The notes below the pieces were generated by a model. That model was not told where the DNA came from, ran no database searches, and saw only the letters and a program-made list of their open reading frames with translations. The translations under genes and the position numbers were made by a program. Source: JAGLSB01 sp023135955 (GTDB lineage Bacteria > Bacteroidota > Bacteroidia > Bacteroidales > GCA-2748055). From it: 64,000 bases of DNA. Each line of letters starts with the position of its first letter. Position 1 is the first letter of the stretch. The stretch spans positions 1 through 64,000 of the forward strand of contig DAOVIO010000005.1 in NCBI GenBank assembly GCA_030673645.1, read 5' to 3'. Of this stretch, positions 45,005 to 53,975 are shown piece after piece.

Positions 45005-45151
45005 TTTTATTATTGTATAGTGATAGGCTGTATTGACTACGTCGAGGTTTTTAAAGTATTTTTTTCATATTAGGTTTAGTTTATCTACCGCTCAACTTTC
45101 TATTGGCGTTTTACAAGGCATTGTCTTTACTGCTTTTTGTAGGTATGTGTT

Positions 45152-45721
45152 TTAAATTATTCCTGTTTTTTTCATCTCCCAGAAACACTTTTCGGTTGCG
45201 TTTATATCCACAGAGGCATCATGGGCCTCATCAAAATCTTCTCCGAAAAGTTTCATGTGTAATTCTGATAATTTCGGCCATTTGTATCCAAAAGGGCCGG
45301 GCAGTTTGCAATGATTAGTTGAAGCTTGCATTGTACATAATTTTCTTTTTCTCCCTAATTTAGTTTGAACACCTTTTCTCAAGAATTCTGCGCCGACTAT
45401 TTTCTCGTCAAAACTTATATTGTGAGCAACAATAAAATCTGATTGAGCAACCAATTTATCGAACTTAATTAAAACTTTCTCAAGTTCTTCTCCTTCACTA
45501 ATTGCTTTTTCAGTAGAAATTCCATGAACTCTTGATGCCTCTGATGGAATATGAAATTTTTCTGGTTTAATTATAAAATCGTCCGATTCAATTCGATTTC
45601 CATTGTCATCACATAAAATCCATGCAATTTGAACCATCCTTGGCCAATTGTTCAAATCCTTTGCAGGGGCTTTCCAATTTCTTGGTAATCCTGTTGTTTC
45701 TGTGTCGAAGAATAGGTACAT
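45152..45721 (-). CDS. 3'-5' exonuclease of the DnaQ (DEDDh) type
   Basis: The 189-residue protein has all DEDDh elements: FFDTETTGLP for the first Asp and Glu, HNISFDEKIVG for the next Asp, and HDASVDINAT (HxAxxD) for the final His and Asp. These are proofreading or DNA-repair exonucleases. It is not the polymerase epsilon subunit by context, because no replication gene is near. It stands alone on the minus strand. Confidence 0.85.
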   Translation of the reverse strand: MYLFFDTETTGLPRNWKAPAKDLNNWPRMVQIAWILCDDNGNRIESDDFIIKPEKFHIPSEASRVHGISTEKAISEGEELEKVLIKFDKLVAQSDFIVAHNISFDEKIVGAEFLRKGVQTKLGRKRKLCTMQASTNHCKLPGPFGYKWPKLSELHMKLFGEDFDEAHDASVDINATEKCFWEMKKTGII

Positions 45722-45863
45722 ACTTATTTGTTTAAGTTAAATGATTGTTTGGTATTTCGTGTATTAGTCACAACTTATTTAATAACACAAATGCTACCCA
45801 ATTATTTCCATTACCATACTCGCAATTCACTCCTTTCTACCGTATCCCTCCCCCATTCGCCAA

Positions 45864-46091
45864 CTATAAACATACCCTGCCGCTCTCCTGCACATCCCCA
45901 TTAAAGCTTATTTTGTAAAAGAAGCCATTTGAGCAGGATCTTTTTAATTTATTTATTTCATCTTCTTGTGAGAAATAAGATATTTTAGAAATATTACCAT
46001 CAAGTGTAAAAATCTCAATCATGCTTTCAGTCTTATTTTGAGGATCCATCTCCAAAACATTTTCATCTGTCATTAATTCATTTTTTACCAT
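45864..46091 (-). CDS. Small hypothetical protein
   Basis: The 75-residue frame has no signal peptide, and a middle part rich in Ser, Lys and Asp with IEIFTLDGNISKISYF. Cysteines occur near the end (KRSCSNG and RVCL). I do not recognise it. It lies divergent from the leader-peptide gene at 46510. Confidence 0.4.
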   Translation of the reverse strand: MVKNELMTDENVLEMDPQNKTESMIEIFTLDGNISKISYFSQEDEINKLKRSCSNGFFYKISFNGDVQESGRVCL

Positions 46092-46482
46092 AGCGTTAAA
46101 TTATTAGTTTATAATTGAGTCAATATTAAAAGTTAGAGTTTTTTTGTTTCTGTCAATTTGGATTTACAACTCAATAAATATTTTACAAGCAGACATTTTA
46201 TCAGTTTTTATTATTAGGATGATAACACTACTAGTCTTATTAATTAATCTCAGACAACAATTGTTACCTGCATAATTTTTTTTAAATATTTCATTATTTT
46301 TTAAACAGCTTATAATCAAGGTATTAAAAGATTCGGATTATTCTCGAATTTAAATCTTTTTCAGTTTTTTATATCCTTTAACATGCACAGGAACAGCATG
46401 ATAGACTCCATTCAAAAAAATATTCTAAAAAAAATGAATTTTTTTTGAAAAGAAACTTTTTCCCTCTTCCCTAAATGAATAT
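46092..46482. other. AT-rich region upstream of the CHAT module
   Basis: The 391 bases have no supported gene. An imperfect dyad, AAAAGATTCG at 46326-46335 with CGAAT at 46345-46349 and CTTTT at 46356-46360, could be a regulatory or stem-loop structure. A clear TAnnTTTG promoter box is not found, so a sigma-specific promoter is possible. Confidence 0.35.
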
Positions 46483-46509
46483 ATGATTGTCAAACAAAAA
46501 CTTATAACT

Positions 46510-46671
46510 ATGAAACAATTTCCTGTTAAACAAACTCAATTTGATGTTTTTGCACAAAACACAGATCTGCAATTAAGCAGAAAAATGATGAATCTTATCA
46601 GAGGTGGAGATGGGGGAGATGGTGGAGTTATCGATCCTCCCACGCCACCACCACCACCTCCTGATAGCTAA
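46510..46671 (+). CDS. Double-glycine leader peptide (putative RiPP/signal precursor)
   Basis: From the ATG at 46510 the product has 53 residues; an upstream ATG at 46483 gives 62. The leader ends with LSRKMMNLIRGG, matching the double-glycine pattern LSxxEMxxLxGG of Bacteroidota natural-product precursors (TIGR04149-like). The C-terminal part is GDGGDGG then a Pro-rich PPTPPPPPPDS, with no cysteine. It is 79 bases upstream of the TPR-CHAT gene, on the same strand. A bacteriocin-like or signalling peptide is the best guess; export machinery is not nearby. Confidence 0.55.
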   Translation: MKQFPVKQTQFDVFAQNTDLQLSRKMMNLIRGGDGGDGGVIDPPTPPPPPPDS

Positions 46672-46681
46672 TTGTAATTGA

Positions 46682-46715
46682 AATCTTATCCAGATATTTA
46701 TGTCTGGATAAGATT
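46682..46715 (+). promoter_or_regulatory. Perfect 13-bp hairpin between leader-peptide and CHAT genes
   Basis: AATCTTATCCAGA at 46682-46694 and TCTGGATAAGATT at 46703-46715 are exact inverted repeats with an eight-base loop. No T-run follows, so it is a weak terminator or an RNA processing or stability element. It could make the small peptide more abundant than the protease. Confidence 0.65.
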
Positions 46716-46750
46716 ATTAACTTTGGCTCATTACTAAATTGTTAATAGGG

Positions 46751-49504
46751 ATGAAGTTCTTCCTGTATATCGTATTTCTTCTGTTCTCAGTTAATTGCCA
46801 TTCTCAGAATCATCAGGAGCAATATGAGATATATAAATATTATTATGATACATACAATAATGGAGATTACCTAAAAGCCAGAAGAATTCTCGAACCATTA
46901 TTACTTATAGAGCCTGATAGTATTTATATAGATCAAAGAATACTATTGCACAACATCGGAATAGTTTCCGGCAAATTAGATCAAAATGAAGATGCCTTAT
47001 CCTACCTGGAGATGTCAGAGAAATATTGTGACCCTCCATCCGTTTCTCCATTTCACCTCGTTATAAACTATAATTCCAGGGCAAATATTTATCAGGATTT
47101 GAATGATTTTCAGAAATCAGCCTTATACTTTGAAAAGGCATTAAGCATTCTGAATAAGCACAAAGTCAACTCTAAGGAGTATTATGAGTATCTCACAATG
47201 CTTTATCTGAACTATGGAATCATGAATTACAAGAGGAAAGATTATGAAATTGCTAATGAATATTTGCATAAAAGCCTTGGTCTAAGATTAGGATACAATT
47301 TAAATAATATTTATAATATTTACTTGAACCTTGGGAAGGTTGCTGATCGAACCAGTAAATACGATAAAGCAAAGGAATTCTATAAACTCGCAATTGAAGC
47401 TATAATTGATAAATATGGGAAGGAATATTATTTGTTAAGAGACTTATATCTGGAATTAGCAGAACTTTTTATTCTAACTAAGGAATTTGAAAAAGCTGAA
47501 GCAAATATTCAAAAATCCCTTGATTTATCGCTGAAGGTTTATGAAGTTCATCATACCGACCTTGCTGCCGGATATCAAATTTTTGGAGATCTTTATGTGG
47601 CTCAGGAAAAATACGAAAAAGCCCTGGAGTATTATCAAACAGCCCTAAGATCGATTCATCCCGGTTTTACGGGTATTGAATCAAATCTAAATCCCCCTGC
47701 TGATGGATCCTTAAATGATATATGGTATATTGACATATTGAGGAGTAAAGCACAATCACTATATAAACAGTCTTTATTTGAACAAGATATAGGAAAAAGT
47801 AGTGAGTTCCTCACTATTGCACTCAATACTATCCAGACTGCTATAAATGTTAAAACCAATGTTCAAAATTCTTATGCTTCAAGAGAGAGTAGGATGTATC
47901 TTTCTGAAAATGAGAAAAAACTATATACTGATGGGATTAAATACGCTATTCGTTTATGTGAATTAGAGAATGAAGAAAAGTATAAAGAAGATGCCTATTA
48001 TTTTGCCTCACTTTATAAAGCAAATGAACTGAAAAAAACGATTTACTCAAGGCAGGCAATAAACCGTATTGAAAATCGGGATAGTCTTTATGGGGAGTTA
48101 AATATTGTTAGACAGAGTATAAGACAATATTCAAATTATTTACTTCAGGAGGAACAGAACCTAAATCCTGATTCCATAAAAATCAGTAGGTGGAAAAACG
48201 AATTATTTTCTTTGAACCGGCTTTTTGATTCTCTTCAAGCTAAGGCTCAGACCAAAGATTGGTATGATAAGGTACATAAAGAAATAGAAGTATTAAGTTC
48301 GGAACAAATACAGTCCAGACTTAAACCTGATCAAAGCCTGGTCGATTATGTAATATCGTCAGATGACGCTGATAGCAGCAGAGAAGTATTTATGTTTGTC
48401 TTAACAAAAAATGATTTCTATATCTCCAAATATAAGTTGGATCAGAAATTTAATAATTCCTTGAATTATTATCTTAATTCTTTGAGTAAAAGGCCAGAAT
48501 ATAATACGAGTCTATCAAATTATGATTCACTAAAGCATGCATCTTACGACTTGTATTCAAAACTTTTTTATCCAATAGAACATTTGCTAAAAGGGGCAGA
48601 GGTAATAATTATTCCTGATGAGGATTTGTTGATACTTCCCTTTGAGAGCTTAATCACAAATTATGTCAAAGAAGATATAATTAATTTTTCAGGTTTACCT
48701 TACCTTATAAACGACTATTGCGTGTCTTATGCATTCTCCGGCAGTCTGGCTTTTCAGGAAGTAAATATTAAAGTCCGAAAGCCTCATGTAACAGCTTTTG
48801 CTCCGGGAATAGGTTTAATTTCCGAATTAGATAATTTAGTGCTTGAAAAAGCGAGAGAAGAAATAAATGTTACAGCTAAATTATTTAATGGTGATTATTA
48901 TTATGATTCAAATGCAACAAAAACGAACTTTCTTCAAAACAATAATGAAAAAAATATTTTTCATTTCGCAATGCATTCTAATAGAGAATTATTCTTAGAG
49001 ACGGAAGGTTATCTTGAGTTTTATCCTGATGGTTCAGATAGCAAGCTATGGGGATATGAAATAAGCTTTCTGGATATTGAATCTCCCTTAATTGTATTAA
49101 GTGGTTGTAATACCGGATTAGGAATGATAAACAAAGGAGAAGGAGTTTTTAGCCTAAGCAGGAATTTCCTTGAAGCAGGTGCCCAATCAGTTATTCAGAC
49201 TCTCTGGTCGGTAGATGATGGCTCTAGTTCTGCAATAATCCAGGAGTTTTATAAGAATTTAGCAAGAGCAAAGAAGAAGAACATTAGTCTATATAGGGCA
49301 AAAAAGCAATATTTATCTAATGCCTCACCATTCTTCTCCCATCCCTATTATTGGTCAGGTATTCAATTGCTCGGTAATACTGAAGCTGTAATAAAGGCAA
49401 AATGGAAGCGACTGGCCGCAATGGGCTTACTTCTTTTAATAGCAGGTTTGATTTACTTTGTCAGACGTCGTAATTTTCGCAAAAGAACTTTCGCATCAGA
49501 TTGA
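46751..49504 (+). CDS. Exported TPR-CHAT protease with C-terminal membrane anchor
   Basis: From the ATG at 46751 the protein has 917 residues; a longer frame starts at 46739. A signal peptide (MKFFLYIVFLLFSVNC) leads into tetratricopeptide repeats (about 30-320), a helical linker and a C-terminal CHAT domain (about 600-885) of the caspase-like clan CD. The catalytic His is in HFAMHS (about 742) and the Cys in LSGCNTG (about 786). A last helix (LAAMGLLLLIAGLIYF) with an Arg-rich tail anchors it, so the protease should face the periplasm. Its 3' end overlaps a convergent anti-sigma gene by 52 bases. CHAT proteases cleave partner proteins; the target here is unknown. Confidence 0.88.
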   Translation: MKFFLYIVFLLFSVNCHSQNHQEQYEIYKYYYDTYNNGDYLKARRILEPLLLIEPDSIYIDQRILLHNIGIVSGKLDQNEDALSYLEMSEKYCDPPSVSPFHLVINYNSRANIYQDLNDFQKSALYFEKALSILNKHKVNSKEYYEYLTMLYLNYGIMNYKRKDYEIANEYLHKSLGLRLGYNLNNIYNIYLNLGKVADRTSKYDKAKEFYKLAIEAIIDKYGKEYYLLRDLYLELAELFILTKEFEKAEANIQKSLDLSLKVYEVHHTDLAAGYQIFGDLYVAQEKYEKALEYYQTALRSIHPGFTGIESNLNPPADGSLNDIWYIDILRSKAQSLYKQSLFEQDIGKSSEFLTIALNTIQTAINVKTNVQNSYASRESRMYLSENEKKLYTDGIKYAIRLCELENEEKYKEDAYYFASLYKANELKKTIYSRQAINRIENRDSLYGELNIVRQSIRQYSNYLLQEEQNLNPDSIKISRWKNELFSLNRLFDSLQAKAQTKDWYDKVHKEIEVLSSEQIQSRLKPDQSLVDYVISSDDADSSREVFMFVLTKNDFYISKYKLDQKFNNSLNYYLNSLSKRPEYNTSLSNYDSLKHASYDLYSKLFYPIEHLLKGAEVIIIPDEDLLILPFESLITNYVKEDIINFSGLPYLINDYCVSYAFSGSLAFQEVNIKVRKPHVTAFAPGIGLISELDNLVLEKAREEINVTAKLFNGDYYYDSNATKTNFLQNNNEKNIFHFAMHSNRELFLETEGYLEFYPDGSDSKLWGYEISFLDIESPLIVLSGCNTGLGMINKGEGVFSLSRNFLEAGAQSVIQTLWSVDDGSSSAIIQEFYKNLARAKKKNISLYRAKKQYLSNASPFFSHPYYWSGIQLLGNTEAVIKAKWKRLAAMGLLLLIAGLIYFVRRRNFRKRTFASD

Positions 49505-50313
49505 AATACATTTGAAGAATGCTGAATAGCAAACAAGGATGACTGGGCATTATCTATCTCACCTAATTTCAAATAGCATAAACCGAGATACCATTGTTTT
49601 TCAATATAAAATGGATCAGCTCCGGTGAAATCATTGCTTAGATTATTAATGGCGAGCATATAATTTTTATTCTCTAATTCTATCAATCCTTTCAAATACC
49701 AGTATAAAGGATCTGCAGCCATATCAAAATTTATTTTATTTAATTCAGTGTCAGCCTTAGTAAAATCACCTTTATTATAATAATTGTAGCTGAGAATTAA
49801 AGATGCATTCAAATTTTCCTGACTCCCCCTGGTATTGTTTAGAGCCATCTCGGCTGGACTGTAATAATTTTCGAATAGCTTGTCAGGATTAGTTTCAAAA
49901 ATAAAGACACGAAACATTAATGCTATCAATAATATTGCTGCTGCACTACTTACAATGAGATACAATTTTCGAATTTTATTTTTCTTGTTTTTATTTATAT
50001 TACCTGGAACCTTTATTTCCTGGTGAGATGAATCAAATTCATTAAAACTTTCTGCTTCTTCTAATTTGTCTTTATTATATTCGCTGATAGCCTCATCTGC
50101 AAGTTTAAATGCTTCATCCAGATTTGGGTCAGAAATAGCCTCAGAGATTTGTGTCATTGTTCTAATCTCAGTATGAATGGACTTATAAATTAAATATTCT
50201 TTTTTTAATTCCGCATTCACCTCTAATTCAGATTCAAATGCCAGCCTCCGGGATAATGACATATTTTCCCAGAAGTATGATTTAATTTTATTTAATTGCA
50301 TATTGTTCATCAT
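49453..50313 (-). CDS. Transmembrane TPR protein, probable anti-sigma factor
   Basis: The 286-residue product has a cytoplasmic N-terminal domain (1-115), one membrane helix at about 120-138 (LYLIVSSAAAILLIALMF) and a periplasmic C-terminal part with TPR-like helices such as LSYNYYNKGDFTKADTELNK and LYWYLKGLIELENKNYMLAI. It overlaps the ECF sigma gene by an ATGA, so it is the usual anti-sigma position, and it overlaps the CHAT gene's 3' end by 52 bases on the opposite strand. The TPR tail could bind the TPR domain of the protease. Confidence 0.65.
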   Translation of the reverse strand: MMNNMQLNKIKSYFWENMSLSRRLAFESELEVNAELKKEYLIYKSIHTEIRTMTQISEAISDPNLDEAFKLADEAISEYNKDKLEEAESFNEFDSSHQEIKVPGNINKNKKNKIRKLYLIVSSAAAILLIALMFRVFIFETNPDKLFENYYSPAEMALNNTRGSQENLNASLILSYNYYNKGDFTKADTELNKINFDMAADPLYWYLKGLIELENKNYMLAINNLSNDFTGADPFYIEKQWYLGLCYLKLGEIDNAQSSLFAIQHSSNVFQSDAKVLLRKLRRLTK

Positions 50314-50909
50314 GCGTACATTACTTCAGAAATCAGAGCAGGATCTTCTTCAAATATTTCCATTAATTCAGAATCTTCCTTAATAATACAAGTTAATGAT
50401 TCATCACAATTCATTTTCTTTCTTCTAAGATACCCGTATTTGTAAGATAAAACTTCTGCAATTTCTTTTTGTGGATATCCCTTCCACCATAAGTTTAATA
50501 TAGTTTTGCATTCCTTTTCTAGCATATTGAAGCATTTCCATAACAATGAGGATGACAATTGCTGATCATAATTTTCTATTAATTCATTATGAACAGAATC
50601 AAAATGAGCTTGCATTGCAAGAAACTGGTCAGCATTTCGTCTTTTTAATAATTGAAGTTTCCAAAGATTATTAATAATTGCAAATAAGAAGGTCTGAAAT
50701 TGTGAAGTAAGCTCAAAATTGAACTTGCTAACTTTTTCAATAACAATTATTATAGCCTCCTGAAAGATGTCCTTTGCATCTTCATCACTTCCATTGTTAG
50801 AGCTAACAATATATTGACACATTCGAAAGTAATGATCATAAATATATTGTACCGTTTTATTATCACGATTGCGTAATCCATCAATTATCTGTTCATCACG
50901 TAGTCTCAT
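50310..50909 (-). CDS. ECF-type RNA polymerase sigma factor
   Basis: From the ATG at 50909 (MRLRDEQIIDGLRNRDNK) the protein has 199 residues; the frame goes up to 50948. Region 2 includes EDAKDIFQEAIIIVIEKVSKF, and region 4 includes ECKTILNLWWKGYPQKEIAEVLSYKY. This is a more divergent Bacteroidota sigma-70 than the three others here. It overlaps the anti-sigma gene and lies convergent with the TPR-CHAT gene, giving a four-gene module. Confidence 0.85.
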   Translation of the reverse strand: MRLRDEQIIDGLRNRDNKTVQYIYDHYFRMCQYIVSSNNGSDEDAKDIFQEAIIIVIEKVSKFNFELTSQFQTFLFAIINNLWKLQLLKRRNADQFLAMQAHFDSVHNELIENYDQQLSSSLLWKCFNMLEKECKTILNLWWKGYPQKEIAEVLSYKYGYLRRKKMNCDESLTCIIKEDSELMEIFEEDPALISEVMYA

Positions 50910-50968
50910 CTCATGTCTTCTGTGGAAAAACACGTAAATATAATACAAAAAAATCTAAATTACTATGC

Positions 50969-51511
50969 TCAAATTTCCTTCTTCCCTTCTTCTATATTTT
51001 TGAAGCTATTACTTAAATAGGAAAACATTGCAGCAATTTCTTCGAAAGCTTTAAGGGTTTCAGGATTTATTTGTTTTTGTTGAATTTTCAACATCAGAAA
51101 TCCGTATAAACCGTTCAATCCTGCCTGGATATCATTCATTTCAGTATCGCCGCCCCTGAGTTTTAGTTCCTTAAGAGCAGATTTTGCAATAGAATGAAGT
51201 TCTTTATATTCTTTATTGCTATCACTTTCCATTAAAAAATAGTGTAAATCATTCAAATCTTTGATTAAAGTGGCAACAATTGGTATATGTCCCGACTTTT
51301 GTAGTTGCCCATCTTTCATCATACTTATAAGAGCATTATACCATTCCCGTATTTCACGTTTTACTTCATAATCTTGCTGATATTGAGATATAAGTTCTGA
51401 TTCGATACGATTAATGTCGAATTCATATGCTCTGATTGTATCTTCAACCTGAAACATATAAAGCAGGTATTCGGCAATATTTTCTTTTCTTTTTTCTTGA
51501 GAGATTATCAT
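50969..51511 (-). CDS. DUF4924 family protein
   Basis: The 180-residue protein begins MIISQEKRKENIAEYLLYMF, the conserved opening of DUF4924, and is largely helical with several Asp/Glu pairs. The function is unknown. It starts one base downstream of the hslR stop, as in other Bacteroidota where the two sit together, so an operon with hslR is likely. Confidence 0.75.
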   Translation of the reverse strand: MIISQEKRKENIAEYLLYMFQVEDTIRAYEFDINRIESELISQYQQDYEVKREIREWYNALISMMKDGQLQKSGHIPIVATLIKDLNDLHYFLMESDSNKEYKELHSIAKSALKELKLRGGDTEMNDIQAGLNGLYGFLMLKIQQKQINPETLKAFEEIAAMFSYLSNSFKNIEEGKKEI

Positions 51512-51512
51512 A

Positions 51513-51893
51513 TTAATCGTTTCTGAGATTGTCTATTATACGTCTTTCTTTTTTTGTAGGTCGACCGGTACCTTTGTCTCTTTTAATATAAAAAGAATCA
51601 CTTGATGATAATTTAAGCAATTCTTCTTCTGGAGTTTTGTTAATTATATAATCTGAAACAAGTTTAGCAGAAACCCGGTTTTTAGGGATAGAAATAACAT
51701 TGTAACTGTAGTTTACAGGAACTTTTGTTACTTGAATTACGTCTCCGGCTTTTATTTCCCGGGAAGCTTTAATATTCATACTACCAATTTGAACCCTGCC
51801 TTTCTTACAGGCTTCAGCAGCGATAGATCTTGTTTTAAATATTCGTACAGCCCAAAGAAATTTATCGGCTCGTAATTCATTCTTCACAGCCAT
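51513..51893 (-). CDS. hslR: S4-domain RNA-binding protein, Hsp15 family
   Basis: The 126-residue protein starts ELRADKFLWAVRIFKTRSIA, the S4 fold of Hsp15, then IQVTKVPVNYSYNVISIP, and ends with a basic tail. Hsp15 binds free 50S subunits carrying nascent chains after heat shock. It lies between DUF4924 and a two-component pair, whereas in related genomes it follows pth directly. Confidence 0.85.
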   Translation of the reverse strand: MAVKNELRADKFLWAVRIFKTRSIAAEACKKGRVQIGSMNIKASREIKAGDVIQVTKVPVNYSYNVISIPKNRVSAKLVSDYIINKTPEEELLKLSSSDSFYIKRDKGTGRPTKKERRIIDNLRND

Positions 51894-51908
51894 TGTTTTT
51901 TTACAAAG

Positions 51909-52610
51909 TTAGGCTTTCACTTCTAATTTAAAACCTGTTCTTGGAATATTTATTATAGAAACATTGTCGTCGCCTATGAGGAATTTGCGTAATTTTGTAA
52001 TATATACATCCATGCTTCTACCCATAAAGTAATCGTCCTCACCCCAAATATTTTTGAGAGCAACTTCCCTTTTAACAATTTGTCCTTTATTAATGCAAAG
52101 AAGTCTTAAAACCTCTGCTTCTTTTTTTGTTAATCTTCTTTCTCCATTAGGAGTTTTTAGAATGTGATTTGCATAATCGAAACTGGAATTACTAAACTCG
52201 AAAACGGCTGGTATATCATTTCGTATTATGTTGTATTTGGATCTTCTGAGAATGGCATCAATCCTAAGGCTAAGTTCTTCAGTGCTAAATGGTTTTGTAA
52301 TATAATCATCTCCTCCGCTTTTGAATCCTCTAATCCTGTCTTTTTCCATGGTTTTGGCTGTAAGGAAAATAATAGGGATTGCCTTATCCTGCTTCCTTAT
52401 CTCTTCTGCAAGAGTAAATCCATCTTTTACCGGTAGCATAACATCTAGTATGCATAAATCAAAGTTTCCATTCTTAAATTTTAGATAACCTTCCTCTCCA
52501 TCTTTTGCCAGAACAGTTGCATATCCAGATAAGTTCAGGAAGTCATTTATGACATATCCGAGATTTTCATCATCTTCAACTAATAGCAAACTTGCTTTAC
52601 TTTTATTCAT
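51909..52610 (-). CDS. OmpR-family response regulator (RprY-like)
   Basis: The 233-residue protein has a receiver domain with the phosphoacceptor in LCILDVMLPVKDG and the Lys in YITKPFSTEEL, and a C-terminal winged helix ending MGRSMDVYITKLRKFL. It lies 17 bases downstream of a histidine kinase gene and is probably its partner, similar to the RprX-RprY pair of Bacteroides. The targets are unknown. Confidence 0.88.
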   Translation of the reverse strand: MNKSKASLLLVEDDENLGYVINDFLNLSGYATVLAKDGEEGYLKFKNGNFDLCILDVMLPVKDGFTLAEEIRKQDKAIPIIFLTAKTMEKDRIRGFKSGGDDYITKPFSTEELSLRIDAILRRSKYNIIRNDIPAVFEFSNSSFDYANHILKTPNGERRLTKKEAEVLRLLCINKGQIVKREVALKNIWGEDDYFMGRSMDVYITKLRKFLIGDDNVSIINIPRTGFKLEVKA

Positions 52611-52627
52611 TTCTCTGATTTTAATAT

Positions 52628-53893
52628 TTAATCCTGTGCCTGAGGTATTGAGAGTTCAAATTTTGTTCCAATCTCAGACTCACTCCATACATTAATACTT
52701 CCTTTAAGTGTCTCTACTATTGTTTTTACATAGTAAAGACCTAAGCCAAAACCTTTTACATTATGAATATCGCCTGTTGGGACTCTGTAAAATTTATCAA
52801 AAACATGATTCAAATGTTCTTCTTTTATTCCAATACCATGATCCTCAATAGAAAAAGTATAAAAGCCATTTGTGAATTTACTTGAAATTATTATTTCTGG
52901 ATTTCCATAACTGTATTTTATCGCGTTCGATATCAGGTTACTGATAATATTCGTGAAATGTATACTGTCTACAGTTATTTTAATATCGGGTGCCATTAGT
53001 TTATCCGTAATCTTCACTTCTTCCTCACAATGTTCAAGACACATATTATGAACATTTTTTCTTATAATTTCATCAGGATACTCTTCAGTCAGATCCAGTG
53101 AATAAGTTTCTATATCCAGTAGAGCCATTTGCATAACACGGTCGACTTGCTCTTTCATTCTGTTATTTTCGTCAAAAATTATGCGGGCATAGTTTGAGAT
53201 TCTGCTTTCCGGACTCTCGTCTTGTTCTTTAAGTAAAACTTCAGAAGCTAGTGAAATTGTTGAAATTGGGGTTTTAAATTCGTGTGTAATATTGTTAATG
53301 AAATCATCTCTGATTTGGGAGATTTTTTTCTGTTTAATAATTGTGGAAATGACATAATAAAAACTAAAAATTACAATTGAAAGGAACAAGCCCGACATGG
53401 CTAACCACCCCGACATGTTTACCAATTCAGTTTTTCTAACTGTTGAGAAAGCCAGAGCAAGGTGGTAGTAATCTTTTTTCCAGATGCAATACAAACAAGC
53501 TTTGTGTATTTTGAGATTTCTTGCTTTTTCAGAGAGATTTCCGGTTGTAAAAAGAATAGAATCATTAGAGGTTTTAATGATAGAATAAGAATAGTGATCG
53601 TCAAGTTCGTGATAATCAGTATATTTTTTTAGCAATGACTCTAAAGTTATAGTATCGAGAACCTCAAAAAGGTTTTGGGGTATAAGAATACTGTCAGTTT
53701 CTTTTATTTCAAGTGATTCTGCTATATCAGTTAATTCTTCAAGGACATCATCAAGAGCAAGATCTACGCGGTGAGAATGTTGCTTTTCAGCAATTGTCAG
53801 TGCATTTCTAACCCACAGTGCCTGGCTCAAAATGAGACCGATCAGGGATATAGATGAGAAAAAGATAATATATTGAATAGTTCGCTTACCCAT
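52628..53893 (-). CDS. Sensor histidine kinase (RprX-like)
   Basis: The 421-residue protein has two membrane helices (about 6-27 and 165-187) bracketing a periplasmic sensor of about 135 residues, then a dimerisation domain with the phospho-His in HEFKTPISTISL and a catalytic domain with NLISNAIKYS, EDHGIGIKEEHL and GFGLGLYYVK. The sensor domain is not a known small-molecule family. The pair with the regulator forms a complete two-component system. Confidence 0.9.
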   Translation of the reverse strand: MGKRTIQYIIFFSSISLIGLILSQALWVRNALTIAEKQHSHRVDLALDDVLEELTDIAESLEIKETDSILIPQNLFEVLDTITLESLLKKYTDYHELDDHYSYSIIKTSNDSILFTTGNLSEKARNLKIHKACLYCIWKKDYYHLALAFSTVRKTELVNMSGWLAMSGLFLSIVIFSFYYVISTIIKQKKISQIRDDFINNITHEFKTPISTISLASEVLLKEQDESPESRISNYARIIFDENNRMKEQVDRVMQMALLDIETYSLDLTEEYPDEIIRKNVHNMCLEHCEEEVKITDKLMAPDIKITVDSIHFTNIISNLISNAIKYSYGNPEIIISSKFTNGFYTFSIEDHGIGIKEEHLNHVFDKFYRVPTGDIHNVKGFGLGLYYVKTIVETLKGSINVWSESEIGTKFELSIPQAQD

Positions 53894-53975
53894 AGGTTTT
53901 ATAAAGGAACAATTTTTCTTGAATTTGGTTCGAAGAGGTATTTTGTGTGTTGTTCCTCAGAGTAAAAGTAGGCAA

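Noticed and set aside
46739..49504. Type III-E CRISPR (Craspase) system because of the TPR-CHAT protein
   Set aside because: No Cas7-11, Cas1/2 or repeat array is present, and this CHAT protein has a signal peptide and a membrane anchor, unlike the cytoplasmic Csx29.
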